Assembly (NCBI GenBank): GCA_032173965.1
Contig: CM063283.1
Span: 109,702,108 to 109,766,107, forward strand
Source of the DNA: Sitta carolinensis
Lineage: Eukaryota > Chordata > Aves > Passeriformes > Sittidae
Direction: 5' to 3'
Length of the DNA stretch: 64,000 nucleotides
Shown in pieces: positions 14,001 through 29,000 of the stretch. Position 1 is the stretch's first letter; each line of letters starts with the position of its first letter. The translations under genes were made by a program, and so were the position numbers. The notes below the pieces were generated by a model. It was not told the origin of the DNA. It ran no database searches and worked only from the letters and a program-made list of their open reading frames with translations.

Positions 14001-17000
14001 TTGGATATAAGCAGAGAGGCCATCAGAGATTCTCTGGATTGAAAATGCACTTCTGGAGGTTAACTGCTCTCAAACTGTTGCTGAAGAAGTTTAGTGGGCT
14101 TCACAGAAAGACACTAATCTTTCCAAGGGTCATGCTTAGCCAAAGCTCCCCCATCTCTCTGAAGTACAGACAGACTTCCTGACACCCTTCCCACTGCTGT
14201 ATCCTTCCATCCATGCACAAGGCACTTCAGAAAAATAAAAAGATGCTTGAAAATCACAAAACCTTTCATATCCTCAGCTGGAGGCATCTTAAAACAGACA
14301 ACAGAGGCCAAAAGAATTTAAACATGACAACATTTGGTGACCATGCTCCAACAATAGGATAAATGTGGTCAAGCAACTGAGAAGTAATAAAGCATTTATA
14401 TATATAGGTCACTTAAACACTTCAGTCTGGCTCTTGGAATACAGTTCAGTATTGTACACAAACACACATCCAGACTGTAGCACAGGGCAATCTTCCCTCT
14501 TTACATGTTCAGCACTCCATGATTAATGGCAAAGTATGTTGGAAAGTGTCACAGCTCTTTGACTTTCATGAGCTGCTTCTATACAATGGATGCAGTATAG
14601 GTTTCATAACACAATTTTGCAAAACAAAGGATTTGGTCTTTCATTCTTGATGTCTTATATTCCCTGTCCCTATTTGTCATCAGTTACAATACTATTCCTG
14701 TATGTTATCCACAACAAAAGCAAATGTTTAAAGGTCAGATTTTCAAATTAAATGCAATAAAAGTTCTAAGGCATTACACTTGCAGCTCCCAAAGGATACT
14801 GTGAAGTACTATCATGCAATGAACAATGTAATCCTGAGTGAGGAAGATCATGAATTACTATGACATCCAGCTATGCAGGATAATGCAGCAGGCCTGCTGA
14901 TGTAATTTTCATTGCATTTAAAAATCCACATCCCTGCTTCTGCTACTGCTGAGTCTGGCCACAATGTTTACTGTAAAGTCTAGCCAAATGAGCAGGGGAA
15001 CTGGGGCTGATTAGAGACATTGCTACATCTTACCTGAGTTTCTCTCTGCATATTCAAAAATTAAGATGGTGTCATCTCTCAGGAAGAAGGAAATCATGAA
15101 TTTCCGTTCCTTGTCAATAATACTGTCTGTGAGGAGTTTTGCTGCATAGCGCAGTATGTTACTGTCCATGCCATGTCTAGAAAATCAAAGGAACAGGTAA
15201 GAAATCAAAAAGAGAGTGTGAGAAAAGCTTTCACCCCTAAGAGATGCATTCTCCTGAGTTTTGCAATATACATTAATTGTGTTATTACTGCACCAAGAAG
15301 GAAAATGGTGTAAGATTCATTACTTTGTCAAAACCATTTTCAGCTTAAATTAACAGAACCAGATAGAGTCGGTCAGATAGGAAGGAATAATTTTCAGGGG
15401 AAAATTACTTCTCTGCCACAGGTCTGGAATTAATTTTTATTCAAGTTGAGTTGCAAATCAAGCCCCAAGTTTCTTTCTAGAAAATTTGTAAAGGAAGAAA
15501 ACATTTAGGTATGTATATTTTCAAACCAAATTCTGAGTAGGAATTAATCTCCCACAAATTCAGGTCCACCAGATGATCTTACTAGCTAGATATTTATTAA
15601 GGTGATTGTGTTTTAAATAATTTGCAGTGTCTATATACACACTATCAATACATTCCCAAGCCTTTTCTAACAGCTTTCCTCTTTTACAAATGTTCTCCAG
15701 GTGAATTTTTAACAGAAGACTTTGCTTTTTTGCTTTGGCTTCAACAAATGCTGCCAAATAAATCATAATGGAAAGTAAAGTGTTAAAGCTTTAATAGTGC
15801 TACAGTAAACTGCATGAAATTCAGCAGACAAAAAAAAAAAAAGTATCAGAAAGTCAAACAAAAACAAATCTGTGTTGGTCTGCTGGATCATGCAAAATTC
15901 CTGACTAATGCCTGGACTAAGATTTCCGTCAAACTCCCACTGAAGACAGCAGAGGGGAGGAGGTAGAGGATGGAAGGGTCATAATATTTGCCTTCTCCAA
16001 AGAGAAATTTTGCAGAGTTTGCAGAAAATTGGAGTACCATGTCACTGACCCAGGCCTAATGCACCTGCCCCTTAAAAGCCTGATGAGCTGTATATTTTGC
16101 TGAAAAAAATTACATCCCCATATAATATTTGTCTCCTTCACAAAAATACATAATTTAAAAATTTGAAATTATTTTTCACACAAAATACCTGTCTTTCACC
16201 AGGAATTGCCTGTAGTCCTTATGGACAGGCTTGATAACCACACCCCTACAGGAGCTCAAAGAATCTTCTTCAGAACCAAATCCGTTATAAGGAGGAAGAA
16301 TTTTTTCTGGTTTTGGAGGTGGTGGAGTCTTATACTGAATTGGGGTGAAATCCACTGCAGCAAAGAGAGCAAGACTTATTTGTTACTGCTGTGATGAAGG
16401 CATTTTACCAAGGATTTAAACTTCCAATATGAACAGTTATTAGCCTACGTCTGTAACAGCCACTGGTCAAAGTCAACCCAGGATCCCTCCCACTGTTATA
16501 GGCTAGAACAAGACTCCATAAAGCCAACAGTAAAATTATTTCTTCAAGGTTTCAGGATTTCATCTGTAATCTTAAATGTTGGAAAATATCATTAAGATAC
16601 ACAGGCAAAAGAAAACAAATACAGTTTCAAAATGGGATAAAATAGTAAATTAAAAGTTCTAAATTTATTTTTCAGTTTCATCCTTTGAGACAACACGATT
16701 AAGTAAATAACAGTCTTATGAGTTTCCTGCCCTGTGTTTTTTGCCAGAGGAAATAAATAAATAAATAAAATGTTATTCATTATTTAAAACATATATATAT
16801 ATTTATATAAAAGTCTTTGATACAATAAAACAAATAACTTAGCTCATAGCTCACTATATCCAGAGCTTTGGGAAGCTTTGTTTTTTCTCATTTTTCCCAG
16901 ATTCAAGCCTTGTCTTGCAGTGCTTAGTGGTCCTGACTACCCCAGGTACACAGCAGGAGCTCTCCTGACTCAGCAGAGGCACATCTGCTCAGGGACCTGC

Positions 17001-20000
17001 ACTCACTCAGCTCCCACAGAGGTACCTCCCAAAAGTGCTGCTTCCCTGGGGCTCATTACCCCTCTCCTGGGGCAAATCTTGTCCCATTTGGGCCCTCATT
17101 GCACCCCTGCACTGCCCTTCTGCTGCAGGACAGCTTCCAGTGCCTTCCCAGAAAACTTAACAGAGGAGCCCAGTCTGCTGCTCCAATGAGGTTACTGGAA
17201 AATGGAAAGGGTGAGAGGAAAATAAGGAACTTGCATATGGGAGAAAGCAAATGAGAAGATCTGAGGCAAATGAAGACATGAGCCACAGGGACACAGGATA
17301 GCTCAGGCTGGACAGGACCTTGGGAGGTCTTCTGTTCAGCACAGGATCATCCTCAGGTCAGAGGAATATAAGGGATATGAGAACAGTGTATAAAGAGGAT
17401 CCCATGAAATTAAGGGTTTTTTCCTTTAAAACTTAACTTTTCTACCCAGAACTGAAGAGAGATGGATAACCTAAACTTGTAGCATGGATTTCAGTGCAAA
17501 TAGAGGAGGATGATAAAACTGCTGTCACTCAGAACACTGAACTGGTTTGTGATTAAAATGTTTTTAAACATGGCTATAGCAGAAGATCAAAGCACAACAC
17601 TACTAAAATCTGACTTGCCTAACAGCAGTGTGAGTTGAAAAATAAAGCAAGCATCTAGATGTCAGAGTTTTCCCTTTAGCCTGAAAACACAATGAGTTCT
17701 CCTTTAGCCTTTACCTCTCAGAAGAATATAGTCTGATTCAAAAAGCTGATACTTTCACTTGAATCAGTCAAAAAGGGGTTTTGCAAAACCACACTAACAT
17801 TCTTCTTCATAAAATGCTACATGTGCCCTTTCTGGGACTCAGAAGCAAAAAGGTAAAGCCCAAAGAAAGACTATTTAGAAATACTCGAAGTAATTTTCAC
17901 CATGAAAGAGTATGTGTGTGTAAACATGCATCAAAATCACAGACATGGAATCACAGAATGGTTTGGGCTGGAAGGGACCTTAAAGATCACCTCATTCCAA
18001 CCCCCTTTTCATGGGCAGGGCTGCTCAGAGCTCCATCCAGTCTGGCCTTGAACACCTTCAGGAATCACAGAATCAATTAGATAATCTGAGATCATTGAGT
18101 CCAAACTATGACTGACCACCACCTTGTCAATCAAACCATGGCACTGAAAGCCATGTCTTTTCTTTCCTTAAAAACCTGGTGGTGACTCCACTGCTTCCCT
18201 GGGCAGCCTATTCCCATGCGTAATCACCCTTTCTGTGAAGAATTTCTTCCTAATGTCCAACCTAAACCTCCCCTGGAGCACCTTTAGACTATGTCATCTC
18301 AACCTGTTGCTGGTTGCCTGGGAGAAGAGCCCGAGCCCCACCTGGCCCCAGTCTCCTTTCAGGGAGCTGTAGGGAGTGATAAGGGCACCCCAGAGCCTCC
18401 TCTTCTGCAGGCTGAACATCCCCAGCTCCCTCAGTCACTCCTCACAGGACTTGTGCTCCAACCCTTTCCCAACTCTGCTGCCCTTCTCTGGACCTGCTCT
18501 GGACGGAGCATCTGAGATTTCTTGAGACAATCTGTTCCAATGCCTCACCACCCTCACAGCACAGAACTTCCTTTTAATAACCAATCTCAGCACACTCTTT
18601 CAGTGTGAAGCCATTCCCCCTTGACCTGTCACTACAGTCTCCATTTTTCTTGTCCAGTCTCTTCAGGTACTGGAAGGCCACATTTAGGTCACCCCAAAGC
18701 CTTCTCTTCTCTGGGCTGAACTGCCCAATTCTCCAAGCCATTGCCCATAGGAGAGTGTTGCCTCTGAAAATCAGCCTTCTGATTTGTTTTAGTACAATGG
18801 AGTCAGTTCTCATGAATTGTAAGATAAACAAGAATCATGTTTGCATTCCTCTATGAAAAGATATCACCTGATGGACTTCTCAAGTGACCAGTGAAGATGG
18901 AGAGGTAGTAACTTCTCTGTCCAATCTCTGATCACTGTCCAGAAACTTATATATACAAGGTCAACAATAAACGAGAGACTTCCTTTCTTCTTCTCTGCCT
19001 GAACACCTGTTGTGTGTGTTGCTGTGTGTTTCTATCTGCGTCACAGTAACAGGAGAGGTGTTCCTTCCCTCTAATCAGCGTGGTCCCTCCCCTAGACTCT
19101 CTCCAATGGGTCCCTGTCCTGGGACCCCAGGGCTGGATGCAGCACTGCAGTGAGGAGTGGAGCAGAGAGACAGAATCCTCTCCTCCCTGCTGCCACGGTG
19201 CTCTGGATCCAGCCCGGCACACCGTGACCTCTGGGCTGAGAGGGCACACAGGGCATGGCCAGCCCCTCATCCCCCAGCACCCCCACGGCCTTCTCTGCCT
19301 GGATACTCTGGATGTGCTCATCCCGCAGCCTGCATTGATACTGGCGACTGCCCCAGCCCAGGTGCAGCACCTTGAACTTAAACCTCGGGAGATTCCCATT
19401 AAACTTTATGACATCCCCTATTCTCTAAACACTGTTTGTGACCAAAACACGACATTTTTACAGCTCCAGCGCTCAATACAGGCAATTCCTGATACCATAA
19501 ACAGGGAGCCTGTAAATCGGCATAGATTTACAGGAGAAGTAAACCCCGATGCCTACACCTGCTGAGCACCGCAGGCAGCACACAGGATCCCCCGGCCGGA
19601 TTCCCGCTGGATTCTCACTGAATTCCCGGCCAGATTCCCGCTGAATTCCCGGCCAGATCCCGGCTGGATTGCCCCTGAATTCCCGGCTAGATTCCCGGCT
19701 GGATTGCCCCTGAATTCCCGGCAAGATTCCCGGCTGGATTCCCGGCTGGATTCCCGGCTGGATTCCCGATTGCCGCGGCCGCTCCGCGCTCCCACAGCGC
19801 CACCCGGTGGCGGCGCGGCGGAGGCGGCGAGGGGCTGATGCTCTTCAAACCGAGCGCTAATTTTTTAATTAGGCAATGTGAAACTGAGTATTTTGGCAAA
19901 CACAAGCCCCACCTCTTTGCTCAGGTGTCACAGGTCCTACCAGAAACTCCCGGGGTACCAGGGCACCTGCGCGGGACCCTGGCCGCAGAGGACAAGAAGC

Positions 20001-23000
20001 TCCTGTGTTTACACGCTGGTCATAGTCTGCACGTTCACACCCACGCATCAGGCATTCATTAAGAGACGCTAAAGTATTTCCCGTTTGTAAACTTTAGCAC
20101 ATGTGGATGAAAATTAGATTTATAAACTAGAGGAAATTATAATTTAAGAGGAATAATGTTTTATCCCTGGGGGATGTGTTGAATACATCAAAAGTGAAGC
20201 TTGGAGTAAGTGAAGTCAAAAAGGAAGTTCAGCCCTTTGGTTCCTATGTCATCCCTGAAGTAAAATGATCTTCTGTCATTCATAGAATCATAGAACCACT
20301 AATTTTAGAAAAGACCTCTGAGATCACCAAGTCCAGCCATTAACCCAGCACTGACAGATCCACCCTAAACCATGTCCCTAAGTGCCACATCGACACATTT
20401 TTTCAACACTTCCAGATATGGTGACTCCACTACTTCCCTGGACAGTCTGTTCTAGCTTGACAACCCTTTCAGTTAAGGAATGGTTTCTAATATCCAATAT
20501 AAGCCTCCTCTGAGGCCATTTCATCTTGTCCTGTCACTTGTTGCCTGAGACAAAAGACCGACCCTCACCTGTCTAGGTTCACTAAAGACAAAAAACCAAA
20601 CATCCAGCCTCGTTCCACCTATATTTTCCAGGATTTTAAAAGATTATAAACTCAAACTCTTTCCTGTGAATGAAAAAATTCAGAAAGAAATTGCCATGGA
20701 GAAATATAGGTTAAAAAACAAGTCAAAAAACTCATTTCTCAAACTCGTGAAGAGCTAGCTACACGAGCTCAAAACTGATTTCATCTTTGCTCAGCCACAC
20801 AGCATTAGGGCAGAATCAGACAAACAGCTGCCACTTACAAAATGCACTCTTCTCAAGGTGATCACTGGTGTTTAAGAAAATTACCTCTGTCCAGTTTATC
20901 AAACATGGACCACATTCTTGTAGATTTCTCATGACTCCAAAACCTGAGTGAGATTGGAACAAGAACTGGGAACAGCACGAAACAAAACAGCTCCAGCCAC
21001 ATCTTTAGCATATACAGAATTTGAAAATAGCAAAGCCTTCTTAGTAAGAAAAGTAAATTCCTCAAGAAGAATTTGTTGCCAGAGAGGCAGCATTAAACCA
21101 GCTTGAATAAGTTTGTCAGCTTTCAGTTTCAATATACATTCTGAGATTTCGATACAGAGTGTGAGATTACCTTCTGCCCTCATCAAGGAACTGCAGGAAA
21201 ACCCTCATGTGTTAGATAAAACCATATTTCAAGGAAGAGCCAAGTGATACACACTTTGGATTAGAATGATAACTACACTGAATATCAGGGTATAGAAACA
21301 GGAAAAAAACTCTAACTTGAGAGGAAGAGGACAGGCACCTTTGAGCATTAAAGCCAGGAACAGGAAAGATAAATCCCACTAGACCTGGACAATATAAAGA
21401 GGTGGTGATAACCTGGGGAGATGGCAGTTAGCATGGTATCCTCTATACATCAGAAGAGATGTATGACAAACAGCTGTGACCTTCTAGTGATAGTCTTCTT
21501 CACAACCGAGGTAAGAAGTAAAATAAGAAGGCAAAAAAACCCCATGTCCACAACTTTTACATCCAGGAACGAAGAAAACCTAGTGCTCACAGAACTGTCC
21601 ATGCAGCTGAGCCATGACAGTGTTTATCACAATTCGAAGAAAATCTCCATTTACAGTCTTACTTGATGATTATTACAGTCACCTGGGCAGAAAAAGGCAT
21701 CTGTGCATGCACAAGTACATTTAGAGGCTTCTTCTCAGTCTCCACCACGTGTAGTGCAGAGGTTAAACACCAGAGACACTGACCTCTGACGAGCCTAGTG
21801 AAAATTGGCAGCAGGCTTTAGTGCCCCGCTGAGGGGAAAGCAAGGAGCCAGCTGTTCTCCCTGTTCTCCAGGAGCAGCTGCCTGGCCACCAGCACAGAGC
21901 CCTGCCCCGGCAGCGGGTCAGGGCCAGGGCCTGAGAAATGAGGGGGTGGGAGGGGTGGAGAGCCGGCCCGGAGAGGGAGGGATCGCAGGGTGCTGTGAAA
22001 AGCCTCAGCAGCCAGGCTTGGGAGGTGCCGGGACAGGGAAAGAAGAAAAAGCAGTAGGAAACCAGATTTTCCTGGTTTTGTTCCATCTTGAGTAATCTGC
22101 TATTTAAGAAAGAATACTTTACACTCTGTGCTAAGATAGAGTATTAAGTGAGAAGGACAAGTACCAGCTTCCCCCCACTGCACATCAGCCTATTTCCCAT
22201 TTCAGCAGGGTGACCACACCACCTACATGGCTACAGAGTCTCTTTCTCCTCCTCTGAGGCTGCACTAGCAAGCCTGGACAGGTAACTTCACACATCAATG
22301 CACCTTCTCTTGCATTCATAGTCACTTCTATGACAGTGACAGTAATGCCATTGGTTTCCTAATGAAGAGCATTAGCTATGTTCATCCATGGAAAAACTTT
22401 GCTTTTCACAAACATATTAAAATAGGCAAACCCCACATTAGAAATATATTATGTTTGTCAAGAGAAATCTAAACTACTCCTCATTCTCTCTAAAAGGCAA
22501 ATTCTGTGGGCAAGCAACTTGTCCTGAAACTGCAAACTCAAAAATAAATGTCAGCTTCTTTAATGGCTTTGGCAGAAGAGTATAAATTGAAGGGGAATAA
22601 TGTAAAACACAATAACGAAGCAGCTGGATTGATGCCATGAGGTGCTGAGTACTGTGCCTTGATGTAAGAACTAATTTATGCACTTGCTTACTCTTGCTCA
22701 AGTAAATGGTCTCTCTGGACTGGAACTGCAATTAAGTCCATTCCAGTGTTTTAATTGGACTGGAGTGGAATTCTGAGCCCTTTGTGGGACTGAGCCCACT
22801 GAGAGTGCCTTGTACATCCACACACACACTCAAAATGTGTAAATCACTAAGAGTAAAAGGTAAACACACACTAGTTCTTTCTAAAAACCTGCTTTTAAGA
22901 CAAAACCTACCCTGATTCTACTCCTGGTCCCTTCCATTTACAAAGTCATACCTACATTCTTTTTAATCCTTGTGGGGAAAGTAGGAAAGAATTTTACTTA

Positions 23001-26000
23001 GCTCTAAGAAAGTATTATCTGTGAACAAGACAAGTTGCATCAAGATGGATGGTTTTCCATGTCAGCCAGCCTCTGCCATCATATATCCTTAAAGATATGT
23101 GTAAAAACACTTCCCAGGTTCCCAAAGGTCTCAGCTAGAGAGATGTGCTAGAGCACATCTTTGTTTGTTTGGTGTCAACAAGGCAGAGAAACTGGAGAGA
23201 ACATGGAGAAAAATTATCAGAGATAGAAAAGAATGGACTCTGGAGAAAGACTGAAAGGTTTTCCCTTAGCAGCAAATGCTCTGAGATGGGGGCAGGGGTG
23301 TAAGGTTTTGTATTGAAATAGTGTTCAGATACGTACAAGGTTGTTATCAAAAGAGGACACTGAGCAGTTGTTCTCCAAATCCAACAGAGGTAAGAGAAAA
23401 AACTCTCTTAGTTTACATAAACCAGCTTCAGAGTAGCTTTTAAGCAGAATTTTTAACTATGAGGTTAGGACAAGATACCTCAGGAGGTAAAGAAATCTCC
23501 TTTACTGCAGAACAGGAACAGACTAGACCACCTACAGTCACAGTTTTCCAGAATTCTGCACATCAGCAACTTCTGAATTCCCCTAACTTGCAAACCACCT
23601 AGCTTTTAACATCCAGAGACATAAACAGCAATTACTGAGCCAGCATTAGAGGAGGGGAAGGGCCTTTGCATGTGTGTATCACTTGGTTGCACTGCTTGCT
23701 TGATCCAGGATGGTCAGCTGCATTTCATTTATTGCCTGCCCTGAGTAAGAAATCCCCATTCTCTGTTCAGGATACTTTGCTCAGACAGGGGATATTACTG
23801 CCAAAAAACATCAGTGGTCTTGGCTGAAGAAACTGCCAGAGCAGAACCCCCCGTTTTGCATCTCTAGAGTTAAATTTGCTATTATTACAGGTAATACCAT
23901 GGTTATTAAACATGGCTTCCTCACACTCTGGCAAGATCAGGTTTACTTTGGTACACATGCCAAGGTATTATTGAAAAAGTCCTCATGAGAAATATTTTGC
24001 CAAATAAGAAATTCAGCGTTTGAATGGCAATGCTACACCATTTAATTCCCCCAATGCAGCAGACAAACTCTGATACACTATCAGATCACAGGGTAACAGA
24101 AATAGTCTGTCAGGTGTTTTATTTTACAGTGGCAGAGAAAGGCCATAATGGGATTCCTCCAACCATCTCTGAATAGTCAGATGCTCAGCTATATTTATTG
24201 AATGAATAAACTGCCAAAAAATAACTAAGTCGTTTTTGCAGGAAGATGTCTGTGATGGAACCATTAGCAAGTCTGACTGGGGACATTCAAAGACAGATAA
24301 ATGAAACCCCTATTGTTAGTCATTTCCAAAATGCTTTTCCATAATGGTCATGGTTGCTAAATGTTTCCAGAATTTAGTATTGAAACTTCACAAGATACAC
24401 ACTCTAATGGTCCAGAATACACAAAACTGCATTGTAGAAACCAATAATGTGATAGACTAAAACTGTCATGTCAGAAAATCTTATTATGTGAGGATTCTGA
24501 CATCCATATAAAATGAAATACAGTATAAGGGGAAATAATTGAGCTCATTCTACTTACCCACTTACTACATGTTCTTTTATTATTTTCTGACTGCAAACAC
24601 AGCTATTGGAAGGGGAGGGGGAAGGAGAGAAGAAGAAATGGCAGTCTATCCATTTGACTATTTTGTCACTGTAGTTTTCAAATAGAGGCATTAGGAGCGG
24701 AACACATACATTATATGCTAGTTTTAAATGGAGAAATGTGTAAGAAAGCCCTTCTGGATTACCTGCAAAATTACTGCTTTGCTGCTAACAGCCTACAACA
24801 GATTGTTATTGCTAAAGGTTTTAATGAACATGTTTTGTCAGTAATAAAATTTGAAGACAGCTCTGTTAAATTCAGAAGCATAAAAATGCTCATAAGGAAA
24901 GGATAATTATCACTACTTACCAATTCCATACTTTTTCCTGTAATGTTCTTTAGTAAATTCATCACAATCACAGAGTAATATTTGCCTTCCCCAAACATTA
25001 ATTACTGCCCCTATTTTCAAGTCACTGTCTTTGTAAAATTCCTGTTGCACTGCTCCTGTCTAATAAAAGAAGGAACATTTATACAGTAGTTCCACAAATC
25101 TCAGAATCACACAACCTTTCTTAAATCCCAGGTCATTTAGCATGTGTGATTTAACACATAACCTTCAAAGTCCATTGGCAAGTAAATTTCACCCCATGTT
25201 AAGCTCCTTCACTTTTACAAATGTGGGATTTACATACAGTAAATCTCAGTAGTTCTCATTTGAGCTACTCTCCAGTGGCAGCACAATTCTATAAATAACT
25301 CTCTTTGCAGAAGATAACAACCATAGAAATTACAAAAACTATGATAAAGATATTCAACAGCTGGAGGCACTCAATAATTTCTGACCTGCAGAATGTCCTG
25401 AATGTAATAGCCTTTGTTTCTTTCTGACTTTCCCAACACATTGAGCAGAGTGCAATTGGTGATGGTGCCCGGATGATACAGAGGAATGGGAGCATTCTGC
25501 AAGGAGACAGACCAGCTCTTCAGAAAATGGGTGACAGTGAAGAAAGAGAACTCTGCTACCTTAGAACCAGTAGGTTTGTTATACACTGGCTGTTATTGCA
25601 GTATTTTCTGGGAGAATTTTTAGTAAATTCTAAGATTCTACCACCAAACCTAAAAGCCAGAAGTGTACATTCCAAAAGCCTGTACGTATGCCAGAAGCAG
25701 CATTCAGAATCTTACTCTCCAAGGGCAAAGTCTCCTTTCTCTTGGAAGCAAACAAAAAGCAAAGGTCGGCATACCTGAACTACCACATCGTTGTCAACAT
25801 CTGCTCTAAAGGCTATTATTTTGATTGGTAATAATTATAAAAACATGCAAAGAACCATCCAGAGTCGGTCCTATCCACTGCACAGAGGAGATTCAAGTCA
25901 GCATGATTCTGTTGGCAAAAATGTGTTTTTGTTTCTATTGTGAGTTTTAAAATTACAGTAGTAATTTATCCCAGTAATATCAAACTTAGTATATATTTAT

Positions 26001-29000
26001 GTCACATTTTAAAATATCATTAAAAAACTGCTCATGCAGGGTAATAAAAATGAGTTATTTTGTCTTACCACCTCTCCTGACCTGTCAACTTTTGATTCCT
26101 CTCCTACCATTCTCAAAGTTTCCAGAGGAAAAAGCCAGTCCTTAAAATTGTAACATGCACCTCAGTGCTTGAAGGGGTCTGGTATCACAGAGCCACTGCT
26201 AAATAAGCATCTCAGAACACAAGGTGAGAAAAGTGTAATATTTTGCTGGCAGGTTTTTATTATAAAATCTCATGTACATCTATCCTACCACAAATAGATT
26301 ATCAGTGTTAGAAGGAAAGGAGGAATAGACTCTCAGTATTTTATTCCATCTGTTGGCTGATGTTATTCTGTCATCAGGATCTGTCTGCAGTGATACATTA
26401 GTGTATCCAGATGAGTAATTTTAAAATCACGACAGGTTACAGAGGATACAAACCCTTTGCAGGTTTCTCTGAGTGGAGCTTTTCTCATGATTAATGCCCA
26501 ACAAAGCTTATTGATGGATTCATATTGATTTTAATTGGCTTTGCTTAAGGTCCCAAACCCAGAAACTCAATTTTAAGAAATCACACCAGATTTGCTATGA
26601 AGAGGTAATGTTATAGAATACTAAAACTGACTTTTCCAAAGGCTGCAAATGTAAGCCATAGATCAAATCTGAATTCAACTCAGTTTTACATAAGCTTATC
26701 AATATTAATTAATTTTCTTGTCTTCCGTGATTGCAGTTTCATTAACACAGTTACCTTAATACATTAATATAGGAGAAAGAAAATCATAAGACATCTCTGT
26801 GTTAAATGCTCCTTTTAGTTCAAGCATGACAAGCCTAAAGATATTTTTCCATTGCTTAATAATTTACTACATGAGTATGTGTGCAAAAGCTAAATCATGC
26901 AATTATGATTAATACTGTGAAAACACTTTCTAAATATTATTACCACCCTAATACAGGATTTTCAAAACAAGGCATTCAATATTTCTTAATTAGTGGAAGA
27001 ATTTGAAATTTTCCTTCCTCACCTTGGGAAGCTTATCCCTTTTGAGGAAAAACGGAACTACATCCCGGCCTGAGTTTTCTGGTAGAACTTCTCTTATATC
27101 AATCGTATCATCAGACAAATAATAACGAAGAACGAGTTCCCGTGGGCCAGTAAGTTGTGATTCTGGGTCATTCCAGAGACAAGAAAACCCTAAAATTTGT
27201 CCATCAAACTCCAGAAATTGTTTCAAAGTGTCAAAGCGCTTGTAACGGTGAAAAGGATTCGTGCTCGCCAGATGCCTCTGGTAAAGGAGAAATTAAGGGA
27301 AACATATTTTTAATTATTTACTCCTAAAAACAGGACCACAACTGCATGGTTCTGTCTAACCTTAGAATATGGGTTTAGGATTTTCAAATTACACCATACA
27401 ATTATCATACATGAAACACGATTTATGCCATTATCAGAGAAGTATTATCGGGTTCCTGCGCCCTCAGGAAAAAACATGAAAAAAATTTGGATTGGTTTTA
27501 ATCCTTTTTTTCCTTGCAACAAGGTACTCTAGATCAGAGAATTTTTAAATTATTGACAGTACAGCTCATATTTTCAAGAAACTGCCTGTGGAAATCAGAT
27601 GACAAAAATGCCAAATAGCATCACTCTTCCTGATTTACTTCCTTAAAAATTATTTCTTATAGACAAGGTGGTGTAAAGAATCAATTCACTCTTTTCCCTT
27701 TGGCATTTTCTATCGTTCATCCTTAAAACAGATTTTTAATTTTTGATTCATGTTGCACAGTTGGCAGGTACTGGATATGTTTGTTCTCCTATCAAAACAC
27801 ACCTACAGGTCAGATAAGGAACAGCAAATGTCCAACTAAAGATACTTTCCAGCTAGTGTGACCTATGACAAGGTGCTTCCTGCAGTCATGGCTGCTGCAA
27901 AACCAGTAGCACTGGGTTAAACCAGGACCCTGGATGATGATCCAGTCCAAGGACTGCATTTCTATACTGTTAGTTCACATATATAAACAGTGACCTGCAC
28001 AGAGTGTTCTTCCCAAGTCAAAATCCATGTATCCAAAGTGCATTAAAAGGGAGGAAATAATCCTTCTCATCTATAAAATCGCTTCCACAGAAGAATGGTG
28101 ACAGACATTGATGAGACAATGTAGGCTGAACTGACTGAACAGAAAACAATGTTGACTGGGGACAGTTTATATCGTTGTCTAAATTTCTCTTTATCCACTA
28201 ACACACCTTCTAGCCTTAAAAATCTGAGAGGGAAAAGGCCCAATCTTTCAGAGCATCAAATCTTCAAATAAGGAGAGCAGAACCTTTTAAAATAAGAGAG
28301 CAGAGAAGTTATTTACCTTCCCAGTGTTATCTTTCCTCCTTCCTGACCCTGAAAGATGCAATAGACAACCAAACAGCCACAGAACCCGGTAACACCACCG
28401 TCATCCATGGTAAATGATCTCAAACAATACAGGAGGAATTTCTTCATGGAAAGGGTTCTTAAGCATTGGAAGGGGATGCCCAGGGAAATGGTGGAGGCTC
28501 CATCCCTGGAGGCATTTAAGGAACACCTGGAGGTGACACTCAGTGCTCTAGTCAGGGTGACAAGGTGGGGATTGGTCACAGGTTGGACTTGATGATCTCG
28601 GAGGTCTTTTCTAACCCAAATGATTCTGTAATTCTGTGAAAAATTAGTCTAAATCGTTTACTTCACTTTACACTGGCCTCATTTTCTATACCATCCCATT
28701 CCTTACCTTCCTTCATACACTCATTTTCTGGCCATGTACTAGCAGTCCTGTGAAAACCAATTTAATTTTGCTCAAAGTAGTCCAGAGCAATCCAAAAAAA
28801 TTACCTTCCACAAATTAGGTGGTATTTTTTTTCACAGAAAAGTGAAAGCATAAGGCAGCCAGAATCTGATAAATGACTTTCTGGAATTCTTCAACAACTG
28901 AGAACATGAAGACATAGATTTTAGTAATATTTTGTCTTCTGAAGCTCTTATTTCTCAAACCTTATCCCCCTCTTCATTCTCTTTAGAGACTGATATGTCC

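Larger units (their letters stand above)
16355..24920. other. EFHC2 intron 7, largest intron
   Basis: About 8.6 kb holding the nested CR1 block, the 12-bp minisatellite with CpG-rich patch, and a further CR1. A moderately GC-rich stretch at about 21800-22040 is unassigned. From 22.1 to 24.9 kb I see nothing recognisable. Confidence 0.8.

Noticed and set aside
18947..19565. Overlapping 150-161-codon open frames at 19 kb
   Set aside because: They fall in a CR1 LINE fragment and the adjoining sequence, and do not preserve a CR1 reverse transcriptase frame.
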